Shown piece by piece: positions 18,384 to 26,547 of a DNA stretch of 64,000 nt (position 1 is the stretch's first letter; every line of letters starts with the position of its first letter). The position numbers and the translations under genes are program-made. The notes beneath the pieces are model-generated. The model saw nothing but the letters and a program-made list of their open reading frames with translations, did not search any database and was not told where the DNA came from. This stretch comes from an uncultured Myxococcaceae bacterium (GTDB taxonomy: Bacteria > Myxococcota_A > Polyangia > Polyangiales > Ga0077539): positions 1 to 64,000 of the forward strand of contig CAMFHP010000020.1 in assembly GCA_945952225.1 (NCBI GenBank). Reading direction: 5' to 3'.

Positions 18384-18828
18384 CCGCGTCGGCCACGGCG
18401 ATCGTTCCCGGGGTCAGCACGCGCGCGTAGGCGCGGCTCCAGCCCGGCGCGGTCTTGTCGGAGATGCGTCCGTAACGCCCGTCGGAGAACACGTGCGCGA
18501 TCGTGCGGCACGGCGGCGCGAAGGCCGTGATCTCGACCACGACGGCGCCCAGCGAGAGCACGGCGCCGATCTGCACGCGGTCCCAGTCGAGACCCGCGAT
18601 CGTGACGTTCTCGCCGAGCGCGCCGGGGTACACGGGATGGCCCTCGCGCTGGAGTTCCACGATGCGTTCGAGCGCATAGAGGCACAGCGCGCGGTCGGGG
18701 CCGCCGTGGTGCTTGAGGTTGCGCTGACGGTCTCCGTCCACGCCGTCGACGGTCACCGTGGCGGTGGCGATGGGGAGCTTCGGGACGCCACCATTCGAGC
18801 GCTGGAGCGAGAACACGTGGGCGGTCAT
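18361..18828 (-). CDS. MOSC-domain protein
   Basis: A 155-residue protein consisting of a single MOSC domain, the fold found at the C-terminus of molybdenum-cofactor sulfurases. DGDRQRNLKHHGGPDRALCL has the conserved pattern D.Q.D..HHGGPD.A, PGALGENVTIAGLDWD is the GENxT region, and ITAFAPPCRTI supplies the Cys that carries a persulfide in the family. It probably transfers sulfur or binds a molybdopterin-type cofactor; the partner is unknown. ATG 18828 fits the family N-terminus; the nsrR-like gene starts divergently 88 bp away, so the two may share regulation. Confidence 0.85.
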   Translation of the reverse strand: MTAHVFSLQRSNGGVPKLPIATATVTVDGVDGDRQRNLKHHGGPDRALCLYALERIVELQREGHPVYPGALGENVTIAGLDWDRVQIGAVLSLGAVVVEITAFAPPCRTIAHVFSDGRYGRISDKTAPGWSRAYARVLTPGTIAVADAVSLRDGG

Positions 18829-18898
18829 CGCGAGGGGTGTCGCATCGGAGGGCCCCGCGGCGCAACGGCCCGCGCGTGACGGACGCGCCGCGCTCGTG

Positions 18899-18904
18899 TA
18901 GACC
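18899..18904 (+). promoter_or_regulatory. TAGACC -10-like box before the nsrR-like gene
   Basis: GTGTAGACC lies 12 bases before ATG 18917, with no Shine-Dalgarno sequence in between. If it is the -10 element the transcript would start at or just before the start codon, as for other genes in this window. Confidence 0.3.
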
Positions 18905-18916
18905 GCCCATCGACCG

Positions 18917-19375
18917 ATGAAACTCACGCTCCAGGCCGACTACGGGATGCGCGTGCTGCTCTTTCTCGCGCTGCGCCCCGACGAGGTGGTGCCGGTGCGC
19001 GAGGTGGCCGCGGCGTACGGCATCTCCGAGAGCCATCTGATGAAGGTCGCGCAGGGCCTCGCGCGCGAGGGCTTCGTCGAGCTCGTGCGGGGCCTTCACG
19101 GTGGGATGCGCCTCGCGTCGACGCCCGACAAGATCCGCCTCGGCGCGGTGGTGCGCGCGATGGAGCCCACGCTCGCGCTCGTCGAGTGCTTCGAGCCCGC
19201 AGAAGACACCTGCGTGATCTCTGGCGCGTGCGCGCTCAAGGGGATCTTGATGCGCGCGCAGCGGGCCTTTCTCGCCGAGCTCGACGCGCACACCCTCGCC
19301 GACGCGGTGCGACGGCCGAAGGCGCTCGGAGACATTCTCCTGCCCGGTCGATCGCTCAGCGCGAAGGCGCGGTGA
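18917..19375 (+). CDS. nsrR: NsrR-like Rrf2-family iron-sulfur regulator
   Basis: A 152-residue regulator. The N-terminal winged helix is MKLTLQADYGMRVLLFLAL with YGISESHLMKVAQGLAREGF as the recognition part. VECFEPAEDTCVISGACALK carries three cysteines (C-x7-C-x5-C) in the position of the Fe-S ligands, and the C-terminus FLAELDAHTLAD closely resembles NsrR. NsrR senses nitric oxide through its cluster and represses NO-detoxification genes. The neighbours here are a truncated haemoglobin and its likely reductase, which fits. The first Cys spacing is longer than in E. coli NsrR (x4). The 3' end overlaps the reductase gene by 20 bases, tail to tail. Confidence 0.82.
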   Translation: MKLTLQADYGMRVLLFLALRPDEVVPVREVAAAYGISESHLMKVAQGLAREGFVELVRGLHGGMRLASTPDKIRLGAVVRAMEPTLALVECFEPAEDTCVISGACALKGILMRAQRAFLAELDAHTLADAVRRPKALGDILLPGRSLSAKAR

Positions 19376-20315
19376 CGAAGAGGTCGGCGGCGATGTCGCC
19401 GAGGGGAACGCCCGCGAGAAACGTGTCGCGCTGCACGGGCCGCAGCGTCTCGGGCGGACCGCAGAGGTGCACCCGCGCGCCCTTCGTGGCCTTCACCACG
19501 GCGGCGACGCGCGCGCGAAAATCTCCGCGACGGGGATCACCCTCGGGCGCATCGAGCACGGCGGGCTCGTAGCGCACCATCGGGTGTCGGGCGGCCATCG
19601 CGCGGAGGGCGTCGTCTTCGTAGAGCCCCGCGAGGGTGCGTGCGCCGTGCACAAGCGTGATGGGCGCACCGTGCCCCGCATCGAGCGCGTCACGGAGCAC
19701 ACCGAGGAGCGGCGCGAGCCCCGTTCCCGTGCCCGCGAGCACGAGGGGCTGCGTGGGTCGGTCGCGGCGGTACACACACTCGCCCGAAGGTCCGCGAAGG
19801 TGGAGCGTCGCACCCGCCGCGAGGTCGCAGAGCCAGGGGCTCATGGCGCCGCCCGCGACCCGTCGCACGTGGAGTTCGAGCGAACCATCACCGCTGCGGT
19901 TCGCGAGGGAGTAGGGCCGCGTGAGCCCGTCGTCGCGCATCACGTGAACGAACTGTCCGCCGCGCGCTTCGAAGGCTCCGTCCGTGCGAAGAAACACCCG
20001 CGCCACGTCGTCGGCCGCGCGCTCCACGCGGAGCACCGTGGCCCGGGTCACGGGCAGGTCGTCGGCGGGCGCCGCCGTGAGGTCGTCGGTGAGCGTCGCC
20101 TGACACGCGAGAAAGAACCCCTGCTCCACGAGCGACGCGCGGAGCCCCTTCTGCGCGCTGGACGGAGCCGTTCCCGCCACGGCGCGCACGAGGCACGACT
20201 GGCACGCGCCCGCGCGACACGACGAGGGCACGGTCACCCCCTCGCGCGCGAGCGCATCGAGCACGCTCTCGTCACCGCACGCGATCGTGCGCCCCTGCCA
20301 GGTGAGCGTCGCCAT
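19356..20315 (-). CDS. 2Fe-2S ferredoxin:NAD(P)H oxidoreductase
   Basis: A 319-residue electron-transfer protein. Residues 1-90 form a plant-type ferredoxin with SCRAGACQSCLVRA (C-x4-C-x2-C) and FLACQ as the fourth ligand. A ferredoxin-reductase module follows: RPYSLANRS binds FAD, LVLAGTGTGLAPLLGVL binds the nucleotide and HLCGPPE closes the NAD site. Domain order Fd-FAD-NAD is as in benzoate or methane monooxygenase reductases. It starts 8 bp after the truncated haemoglobin stop on the same strand, so I infer that it feeds electrons to that globin, the pair replacing a flavohaemoglobin. No oxygenase component is nearby. Confidence 0.85.
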   Translation of the reverse strand: MATLTWQGRTIACGDESVLDALAREGVTVPSSCRAGACQSCLVRAVAGTAPSSAQKGLRASLVEQGFFLACQATLTDDLTAAPADDLPVTRATVLRVERAADDVARVFLRTDGAFEARGGQFVHVMRDDGLTRPYSLANRSGDGSLELHVRRVAGGAMSPWLCDLAAGATLHLRGPSGECVYRRDRPTQPLVLAGTGTGLAPLLGVLRDALDAGHGAPITLVHGARTLAGLYEDDALRAMAARHPMVRYEPAVLDAPEGDPRRGDFRARVAAVVKATKGARVHLCGPPETLRPVQRDTFLAGVPLGDIAADLFVTAPSR

Positions 20316-20323
20316 GGCCGCGG

Positions 20324-20689
20324 TCAGCGCCCGAGCACGTCGCCGCGCACGCTCTCGGCGATGCGCGCCACCTCGGCGATCTGCGCGTCGCCCACGCCGA
20401 GCTCGCGGAGCGTCGCCGCGAGGTTCTCGACCACCGCGTCGAAGTGGCTGTCGTTGAGCCCCTGCGTCACGAGGCGCGCGTGGGCGCGGCGCATGTCGAC
20501 GCCCGTGTAGTGGTTCGGTCCGCCGAACACCATGGTGAGAAATGCCTTCTGCTTCGCCGCCTGCGCCTGCATGTCGACGGCGTCGAAGAAGCGCTCGATG
20601 CGCTCGTCGGCCAGCACCTTGCGGTAGAAGATGTCGACGGCGGCGTCGACCGCGGGGGCGCCCCCGAGCTGCTCGTACAACGTGGTCAT
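20324..20689 (-). CDS. Group 1 truncated haemoglobin (trHbN-like)
   Basis: A 121-residue globin with the group 1 features LYEQLGGAPAVDAAVDIFYR (helix A/B with the B10 Tyr) and FGGPNHYTGVDMRRAHARL (EF loop and proximal F8 His). Group 1 globins oxidise nitric oxide to nitrate with oxygen in mycobacteria. A strong AGGAGG site at 20696-20701 (minus strand) fixes the start at ATG 20689. The gene lies first in a two-gene unit with the ferredoxin reductase, downstream of a possible -35 (TTGACC) and a 23-bp palindrome, and close to the NsrR-like gene. NO detoxification is therefore the best guess. Confidence 0.9.
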   Translation of the reverse strand: MTTLYEQLGGAPAVDAAVDIFYRKVLADERIERFFDAVDMQAQAAKQKAFLTMVFGGPNHYTGVDMRRAHARLVTQGLNDSHFDAVVENLAATLRELGVGDAQIAEVARIAESVRGDVLGR

Positions 20690-20746
20690 CGTGTGCCTCC
20701 TGAAAGTGGAGTCACGGATACCAGTTTCACCGCGCGCAGGTCAACG

Positions 20747-20769
20747 AACAGGAATCTTCGAGTCCTGTT
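20747..20769 (-). promoter_or_regulatory. 23-bp palindrome, candidate NsrR operator for trHb
   Basis: Perfect 7-bp inverted arms AACAGGA (20747-20753) and TCCTGTT (20763-20769) are separated by nine bases, giving the 11-1-11 length of NsrR sites and the AAC...GTT ends reported for some of them. On the minus strand it lies 2 bases before TTGACC, a possible -35, with TATCCG 18 bases further on and the trHb start 57 bases beyond the palindrome. The link to NsrR is inferred from the neighbours; the sequence differs from the E. coli consensus. Confidence 0.45.
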
Positions 20770-20783
20770 TTGCGACGGGTGGT

Positions 20784-22118
20784 CTACCGAGCGGCGCGGG
20801 CGAGGCGGGCGCAGCCCCCGACGGCGTCTTCGAAGCGCGAGGGTTCGTCGGCGCGCTGCGTGAGAAAGCGCTCGATGGCGTCGCGCTGCGCGAGGGCCTC
20901 GTCGAGGAGCCGGTCGCGGCCCTTCGTGTACGCGCCGAGCGCGAGGAGGTCGCGGTTGGCGTCGAGGGCGGCGATCCACGCGCGCACGCGGGCGGCGTCG
21001 GCGCGGTGGGCGTCGTCGGTCACCGCGGGCATCACGCGCGAGAGCGAGCGGGTCACGTCGAGAGCGGGCCAGCGTCCGCGCGCGCCGAGCGACGCGTCGA
21101 GCACGAGGTGTCCGTCGAGGAGCCCGCGCACCTCGTCGGCGATGGGATCGTCGTGGCTGTCTCCCTCGACGAGCACCGTGCAGAGCGCCGTGATCGCGCC
21201 GCGCTCCCCGGGGCCCGCGCGCTCCAGCCACCGCGGGAGCATCGTGAACACGCTCGGAGGAAATCCCCTGCGCACCGCGGGCTCTCCCGCCGCGAGACCG
21301 AGCTCGCGCTGCGCCCGCGCCACGCGCGTCACCGAGTCGACGAGCAGCAGCACGCTCCGACCGCGGTCGCGAAAGTGCTCCGCCGCGCGCATCGCCGTCA
21401 TCGCCGCGCGCACGCGCAACACCGGCGCCTCGTCGCTCGTCGAGACCACCGCGCACACCCGCGACCGCGCCGCGCCATCGAGCCCGTCGAGGAGCTCGCG
21501 CACCTCACGTCCCCGCTCGCCCACGAGGCACAGCACCACCGCGTCGGCGTCGCAGCGTCGCGCCGCGTGCGTGAGCAGCGAGCTCTTGCCCGCGCCGGGC
21601 CCCGCGAACACGCCCACGCGCTGCCCCGCGCCCACCGTGGCCAGCGCGTCGATGGCGCGCACGCCGAGGGCCATGGGGCGGTCGACCCGTCCGCGGCGCA
21701 GGGGATCGGGCGGTGCGTTCTGCACGTCGACGGTCTCGCACTCCCCCGCGAGCGGACCGAGGCCGTCGCGGGGCTCGCCCATCGCATCGAGCACGCGCCC
21801 GAGGAGCCCGTCACCGCATCGCATCGTGGGTCGCTCGCCCGCGGCCGTCACCACGTCGTCGAGCCCCACCCCCGCGAGGTCGCCCCAGGGCATGAGCACG
21901 GTGAGATCCTCTTCGAAGCCCACCACCTCGGCACGCAACGGAGCCCCTTCGCGGCCGATGGTCACGAGCTCGCCCACCCGCGCGCCCTGGGCCGTCGCGC
22001 GCACGGTGAAGCCGCGCACCGACACCACCCGCCCCAGCACCCGCGGGCCCGCGCCCGATGCGCGAAGCCGCGCCCGCAACCCATCGAGCTCGGTAGACAC
22101 GGCCGCGCACCCTACCAT
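20784..22118 (-). CDS. FliI/YscN-type secretion ATPase, orphan
   Basis: A 444-residue ATPase of the flagellar/type III secretion family, also related to F1-beta. Features in order: LLGRVLDAMGEPRDGLGPL (family signature), GVFAGPGAGKSSLLTHA (Walker A, about residue 166), LVGERGREVREL (catalytic Glu), LLLVDSVTRVARAQRE (Walker B) and RRGFPPSVFTMLPRWLERAG. The P-loop reads GPGAGKSS where FliI has GSGVGKS. It is the usual length. No other flagellar or injectisome gene is near; neighbours are an NO module and an unrelated hydrolase. ATG 22118 is used, GTG 22100 is possible. Whether it serves a distant secretion system or has another role cannot be told from the sequence. Confidence 0.85.
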   Translation of the reverse strand: MVGCAAVSTELDGLRARLRASGAGPRVLGRVVSVRGFTVRATAQGARVGELVTIGREGAPLRAEVVGFEEDLTVLMPWGDLAGVGLDDVVTAAGERPTMRCGDGLLGRVLDAMGEPRDGLGPLAGECETVDVQNAPPDPLRRGRVDRPMALGVRAIDALATVGAGQRVGVFAGPGAGKSSLLTHAARRCDADAVVLCLVGERGREVRELLDGLDGAARSRVCAVVSTSDEAPVLRVRAAMTAMRAAEHFRDRGRSVLLLVDSVTRVARAQRELGLAAGEPAVRRGFPPSVFTMLPRWLERAGPGERGAITALCTVLVEGDSHDDPIADEVRGLLDGHLVLDASLGARGRWPALDVTRSLSRVMPAVTDDAHRADAARVRAWIAALDANRDLLALGAYTKGRDRLLDEALAQRDAIERFLTQRADEPSRFEDAVGGCARLARAAR

Positions 22119-22134
22119 GTGTGCACGTCTGTGA

Positions 22135-22140
22135 TAGCGT
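22135..22140 (+). promoter_or_regulatory. TAGCGT -10-like box before the hydrolase-fold gene
   Basis: TGATAGCGT ends 11 bases before GTG 22152; no Shine-Dalgarno site is present. The arrangement is the same as TGATAGGGT before the start at 12980. Confidence 0.35.
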
Positions 22141-22151
22141 CGCGCGCTCCC

Positions 22152-23093
22152 GTGGGTGACCCCCCTCCGATCGACGCGGACGCGCCTCCCGCGTTCGTCG
22201 CGCATGACCTTCTCATGCGGGGCGTACGCGTGCGCTGCTACGTGGCGGGAACGGGTCCGGCGGTGCTTCTGGTGCACGGGCTCTTCACCGACCACCGCGT
22301 GTGGCGCCCCGTCGCCGAGCGGCTCGCGAATGACTTTCGCGTGATCGTTCCCGACCTGCCGGGTGCGGGCGAGAGCGAGAAGCCCACGCGCTATGCGTTC
22401 ACGCGCGACGCGCTCGCCGAGACGCTGGTCGACCTGCTCGCGGGGCTCTCGGTGCCGCGCGCGCACGTCGTGGGACACGGCCTCGGAGGCCTCGTGGCGC
22501 TCACCCTCGCCGCGGATCGTCCCGAGTTCGTCGACCGTCTCGCGGTGGTGAGCACGGTGGCCGTCGAGGCGCCGCAGTCGTTCCGCACGCGGCTCGCGGC
22601 GGTGCCCGTGCTCGGGCCCTTCGTGTTCAAGCAGGTGTACGGGCGCTCGGTGCTCCACGGGTATTTTCGCGGAGACGTGTTCGCTCCGGGGTTTCGCTAC
22701 GACGGCGCGCTCCTCGACGCCTGGTACGACACCTTCGCGATGCCCGAAGCGCGCGAGTGCCAGTACCAGATGCTCACCCGCGCGCAGACCGACGTGTCGG
22801 CCCTCGGACCGCGCCTCCCCAAGGTGCGCGCGCCCGCGCTGGTGTTGTGGGGAGACCGCGATCCGCGCGTGCCCATCACCGTCGGTCAGCGCCTCGCCCA
22901 TGAGCTCCCCGCGGGGCGGCTGGAGGTCATCGCGAACGCGGGCCACGCGCCCCCGCTCGAACAGCCCGAGGCCACCGCCGATGCGCTGCGACGGCACCTC
23001 GCGATTCCCCTTCCAGACCGCGCCCGCCGCGGCGTAGAACCGCTCCCCGATGGACCTCGTGGACCCGCGCGCGGTCGCTCGCTTCCGCCGTAA
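22152..23093 (+). CDS. Alpha/beta-hydrolase-fold protein lacking the usual nucleophile
   Basis: A 313-residue protein with a clear alpha/beta-hydrolase core: VLLVHGLFTDHRVW (oxyanion region), VPDLPGAGESEKP, VVGHGLGGLVALTLA (elbow), LVLWGDRDPRVP (acid) and NAGHAPPLEQP (His). At the elbow the nucleophile is Gly (codon GGC) where hydrolases have Ser, Asp or Cys (G-H-S/D-x-G-G), so classical hydrolysis seems impossible. It could be a pseudoenzyme, a lyase, or use another residue. GTG 22152 is the chosen start. Its 3' end overlaps the permease gene by 44 bases, which suggests co-expression with the peptide transporter. Confidence 0.75.
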   Translation: MGDPPPIDADAPPAFVAHDLLMRGVRVRCYVAGTGPAVLLVHGLFTDHRVWRPVAERLANDFRVIVPDLPGAGESEKPTRYAFTRDALAETLVDLLAGLSVPRAHVVGHGLGGLVALTLAADRPEFVDRLAVVSTVAVEAPQSFRTRLAAVPVLGPFVFKQVYGRSVLHGYFRGDVFAPGFRYDGALLDAWYDTFAMPEARECQYQMLTRAQTDVSALGPRLPKVRAPALVLWGDRDPRVPITVGQRLAHELPAGRLEVIANAGHAPPLEQPEATADALRRHLAIPLPDRARRGVEPLPDGPRGPARGRSLPP

Positions 23094-23907
23094 CCGCGGC
23101 GCCCTCGCGGGCCTCGTGATCGTGCTCGTGGCGGTGGTGCTCTCGACCCTCGCGCCGCTGCTCGCGCCGCACAACCCCGACACCCCCTACAAGAACCGCA
23201 CGCTCACCACGCAGGGCGTGCCCATCGGCCCGACGCGGGAGTTTCCCCTCGGCGCCGACGCCGTCGGTCGCTGCGAGCTCTCACGGGTGCTCTACGGCGG
23301 CCGCGTGTCGCTCATCGTGGCCTTCGCGGCGACGGGCATCGTGGTGCTCCTCGGCACGCTCGTGGGCCTCGTGGCGGGGTACTTCGGCGGCACGCTCGAC
23401 ACCGTGCTCATGCGCGGCGTCGACACGCTCATGACCTTTCCGTTCATGCTCACGGTGATGGCGCTGAACCGCGTCGTCGCGCGGCCCGGTCTCTGGGTCG
23501 TCTTCGTGGTGCTCGGCGCGCTCTCGTGGACCTCCCTCGCCCGCCAGGTGCGCGCCAAGACCCTGCAGCTCCGCGAGCAGGAGTTCGTGCTCGCCGCGCG
23601 CGCCCTCGGCGCCTCGACGCCGCGCGTGCTGCTGGTGCATGTGCTCCCGAACCTCGCCACGCTGATCATCGTGATCGCGACCTCGGTGGTGGCGCAGATG
23701 ATCCTCGCCGAGAGCGCCCTCTCGATGCTCGGCGTCGGCGTCGTGCCGCCCACGGCCTCGTGGGGCTCGATGCTTCAGGAGAGCGAGTCGCTCACGCGCG
23801 CGGTGCCGCGGCTCACGCTCGTGCCCGGCGTCGCCATCGTGCTCACGGTGGTGGGCTTCAACCTCCTCGGCGAGGGGCTCCGCGATGCCTTCGATCCGAA
23901 GGGCTAG
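23050..23907 (+). CDS. Peptide ABC transporter permease, DppC/OppC type
   Basis: A 285-residue inner-membrane protein: an N-terminal hydrophobic helix (residues about 19-37), LGADAVGRCELSRVLYGGRV typical of OppC (usually LGTDxxGRD), and further membrane spans. The EAA-type coupling loop is EFVLAARALGASTPRVLLVH. It forms the membrane channel with the DppB-like subunit encoded at 25615. It starts within the upstream hydrolase-fold gene and overlaps the binding-protein gene by 23 bases. The gene order permease C, binding protein, permease B is unusual, and no ATPase gene is nearby, so those subunits must come from elsewhere. Confidence 0.9.
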   Translation: MDLVDPRAVARFRRNRGALAGLVIVLVAVVLSTLAPLLAPHNPDTPYKNRTLTTQGVPIGPTREFPLGADAVGRCELSRVLYGGRVSLIVAFAATGIVVLLGTLVGLVAGYFGGTLDTVLMRGVDTLMTFPFMLTVMALNRVVARPGLWVVFVVLGALSWTSLARQVRAKTLQLREQEFVLAARALGASTPRVLLVHVLPNLATLIIVIATSVVAQMILAESALSMLGVGVVPPTASWGSMLQESESLTRAVPRLTLVPGVAIVLTVVGFNLLGEGLRDAFDPKG

Positions 23908-25618
23908 CGCCGTCGTCGCGCTCGCGCTCACGGCCCTCGCCGCGTGCCGCGACCCGCACACGCACCCGCGCTACGAGGGTGCGGGTCTCCCCGGTCCGCG
24001 CCGCGGTGGAACGTTCCGCTTCGCAATGGACGGCGACGTGGGCACCGCCGACCCCGCGCTGAGCGCCGACACCACCTCGATGATCGCGACGCGGATGCTC
24101 CACGAGTGTCTCGTCGACTACGCCGCGCGGGGCACGGCCGACGTGGTGCCCGCCCTCGCCGAGCGCTGGGAGGTCACCGACGAGGGGCGCACGTACACCT
24201 TTCACCTCCGCCCGAGCGCGCGCTTCGGCAACGGCCGCGCGGTCACCTCGCGCGACTTCGTGTGGTCGTGGGAGCGCATGCTCAACCCCCGTCGTGTGCC
24301 CTCGCCCGGCGCCGACAACTACCGCCTCATCGACGGCTACGACGACCTCCGCGAGGGGCGCGCGCAGCACCTCCGCGGGCTCACGACGCCCGACGATCGC
24401 ACCCTCGTGGTGCGGCTCTCGGGGCCCGATCGAACGTTCCTCCACGCGCTCGCGCTGCGCTTCGCGGCGGTGGTTCCGCGCGAGAGCGTCGAGGCCCTCG
24501 GCGACGCGCGCTACGGCACCGAAGGCGTCGGCGCGGGACCGTTTCTCGTCGAGCACTGGGAGCCGGGCTTTCGCATCACGTTCCGCCGCAACCCCTACTA
24601 CTGGGACCCGGAGCGGCCGCGCGTCGACGGTGTGATCTTCGAGGTCTCCATCGCGCGCCATCTCCAGTTCATGCGCTTCCTCTCCGGCGAGCTGGAGCTG
24701 GCGCACAACTACTCGCTCTCGACCGCGGACTACCTCTGGATCGGCCGTCAGACCGCGTGGCGTCCGTACCTTCAGCGCACGCCCATGGCGACCATCGGCG
24801 CGTTCATGATGAACACCGAGATGCGGCCCTTCGACAACGTGCACGTGCGCCGCGCGGTGACCTTCGCCATCGACCGCGACGCCCTCTGCCGCGCGCGCAA
24901 CTACCGCATCCAGCCCGCGTGGGGACTGCTCCCGCCGTCGATTCCCGGCCACCGCGACGCGCTCCCCAACGCGCAGCGCTTCGACCCCGCCGAGGCCCGA
25001 CGCGAGATGGCCCTCGCGGGCTATCCCAACGGCTATCCAGACGAGGTCGAGCTCTGGATCGGCGAGGGCGAAGCGGGGCTCGTGTACGGGCAGCTCATTC
25101 AGGCCGACCTCGCGCGCATCGGGCTGCGCGTGCGCATCAAGCAGGCCTCGGGGGCGGTGTACTACGGCGCCCTCGGGCGACCGGGCACGGTGCCCATGGG
25201 CTTCACGGGATGGCAGATGGACTACCCCGACCCCGCGAACTTCATCGAGCCGAGCTTTCACTCGCGGAACATCCAGCCCGAGAACAGCGCGAACCATGCG
25301 TTCTATCGCAACGCCGCGTTCGATGCGCTCGTCGACCGCGCCCGCGTCGAGCCCGACCGCGCGCGTCGCATCGCGATGTACCAGGAGGCCGAGCAGATGC
25401 TCCTGCGCGACGCCCCGTGGGCCTTCGTCTACAACGCCGTCGACCTCAGCGTCGTGCAGCCCTACGTGAAGAACTGGGTGCCCCACCCGGTGTGGAACTA
25501 CTACCCCGGCGACCTCTGGCTCGACCTCCCCACGCGCGCCTGGCGCGCCGCGCGCCGTGACCTCGCCGCGGCCCTCGGCCCCCTCGCGCACCTCGCGAAC
25601 CCCGGCGGTGCGCCGTGA
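23885..25618 (+). CDS. Peptide ABC transporter substrate-binding lipoprotein
   Basis: A 577-residue family 5 solute-binding protein (OppA/DppA). A lipoprotein signal ends ALTALAACRD (Cys21). GGTFRFAMDGDVGTADPALS, LAERWEVTDEGRTYTFHLR and the lobe II segment VHVRRAVTFAIDRDALC are characteristic. GFTGWQMDYPDPANF is the conserved C-terminal region near the ligand cleft. It captures peptides or similar ligands outside the inner membrane and passes them to the flanking permeases. The last codons overlap the DppB-like gene by four bases. Confidence 0.92.
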   Translation: MPSIRRASAVVALALTALAACRDPHTHPRYEGAGLPGPRRGGTFRFAMDGDVGTADPALSADTTSMIATRMLHECLVDYAARGTADVVPALAERWEVTDEGRTYTFHLRPSARFGNGRAVTSRDFVWSWERMLNPRRVPSPGADNYRLIDGYDDLREGRAQHLRGLTTPDDRTLVVRLSGPDRTFLHALALRFAAVVPRESVEALGDARYGTEGVGAGPFLVEHWEPGFRITFRRNPYYWDPERPRVDGVIFEVSIARHLQFMRFLSGELELAHNYSLSTADYLWIGRQTAWRPYLQRTPMATIGAFMMNTEMRPFDNVHVRRAVTFAIDRDALCRARNYRIQPAWGLLPPSIPGHRDALPNAQRFDPAEARREMALAGYPNGYPDEVELWIGEGEAGLVYGQLIQADLARIGLRVRIKQASGAVYYGALGRPGTVPMGFTGWQMDYPDPANFIEPSFHSRNIQPENSANHAFYRNAAFDALVDRARVEPDRARRIAMYQEAEQMLLRDAPWAFVYNAVDLSVVQPYVKNWVPHPVWNYYPGDLWLDLPTRAWRAARRDLAAALGPLAHLANPGGAP

Positions 25619-26547
25619 TCGCGTGGCTCGCCCGACGCCTCGCGTGGATGGCCCTCGTGCTCTGGCTCGTGGCCACCGCGACCTTCTTCGGCGCGCTCTC
25701 CATCGGTGATCCGGTGCAGACGCTCGCAGGGCCGCACGCCACGGCGCGCGACCGCGCGTACATCCGCGCGCACTACCACCTCGACCGGCCGCGCACGACG
25801 CAATACGCCTATTTTCTAGGCTCTCTCGCGCGGGGTGACCTCGGTCAGAGCTTTCGCTATCACCGCCCGGTGACCGAGCTCGTGGGCGAGCGACTGCCGC
25901 GCACGATGCTCCTCGGCGTGATGACCCTCGCGATCGAGTTCGTGCTCGGCGTGGCCGTGGGCACGCTCGCGGCTGTGAAGCGTCGCACGCGCGTCGAGAC
26001 GGCGGTGCTCGGCGCGACCTTTCTGGGCATCAGCCTCCCGACCTTTCTCTCGGGCAAGCTGTGCCTGATGGTGTTCGCGTACTGGTTCGGGTGGTTTCCC
26101 CTCGGCGGCTACGGCACCACGGCGCTCGACCACGTGTGGCACGGCGTGTTGCCCGCGCTGGTGCTCGGGCTCCTCGGCACCTCGTCGGAGGCCCGCCTCG
26201 TGCGCAACGAGATGGTCGAGACGCTCCAGGCCGACTACGTGCGCACCGCGCGGGCCAAGGGCGCGAGCGAGTGGCAGGTGGTCGTGCACCACGCGCTCCG
26301 CAACGCGTTGCTCCCGGTGCTCACGTCGCTGGGGCTCTCCTTCGGCGCGCTCTTCTCGGGCGCGATCATCACCGAGCAGATCTTCGCGTGGCCCGGCCTC
26401 GGACGCCTCGCCTACGAGTCGGTCACGGGCTTCGACGTGCCGGTCATCATGGGCACCGTGCTCCTCGCGTCGACGGGCATCCTCGCGGGCAACCTCGTCG
26501 CCGACGTGGGCTACGCCGTGCTCGACCCGCGCATCCGACGCGCGTGA
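25615..26547 (+). CDS. Peptide ABC transporter permease, DppB/OppB type
   Basis: A 310-residue inner-membrane protein starting at GTG 25615 (GTGA overlap with the binding-protein stop). The N-terminal helix, FFGALSIGDPVQTLAGP, AYFLGSLARGDLGQSFRYHR and the coupling loop YVRTARAKGASEWQVVVHHA are typical of OppB, and IITEQIFAWPGLGRLAYES is the conserved final loop. It pairs with the DppC-like subunit. The next gene starts within its stop codon (GTGA), so the unit continues into a small lipoprotein gene. Confidence 0.92.
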   Translation: MIAWLARRLAWMALVLWLVATATFFGALSIGDPVQTLAGPHATARDRAYIRAHYHLDRPRTTQYAYFLGSLARGDLGQSFRYHRPVTELVGERLPRTMLLGVMTLAIEFVLGVAVGTLAAVKRRTRVETAVLGATFLGISLPTFLSGKLCLMVFAYWFGWFPLGGYGTTALDHVWHGVLPALVLGLLGTSSEARLVRNEMVETLQADYVRTARAKGASEWQVVVHHALRNALLPVLTSLGLSFGALFSGAIITEQIFAWPGLGRLAYESVTGFDVPVIMGTVLLASTGILAGNLVADVGYAVLDPRIRRA

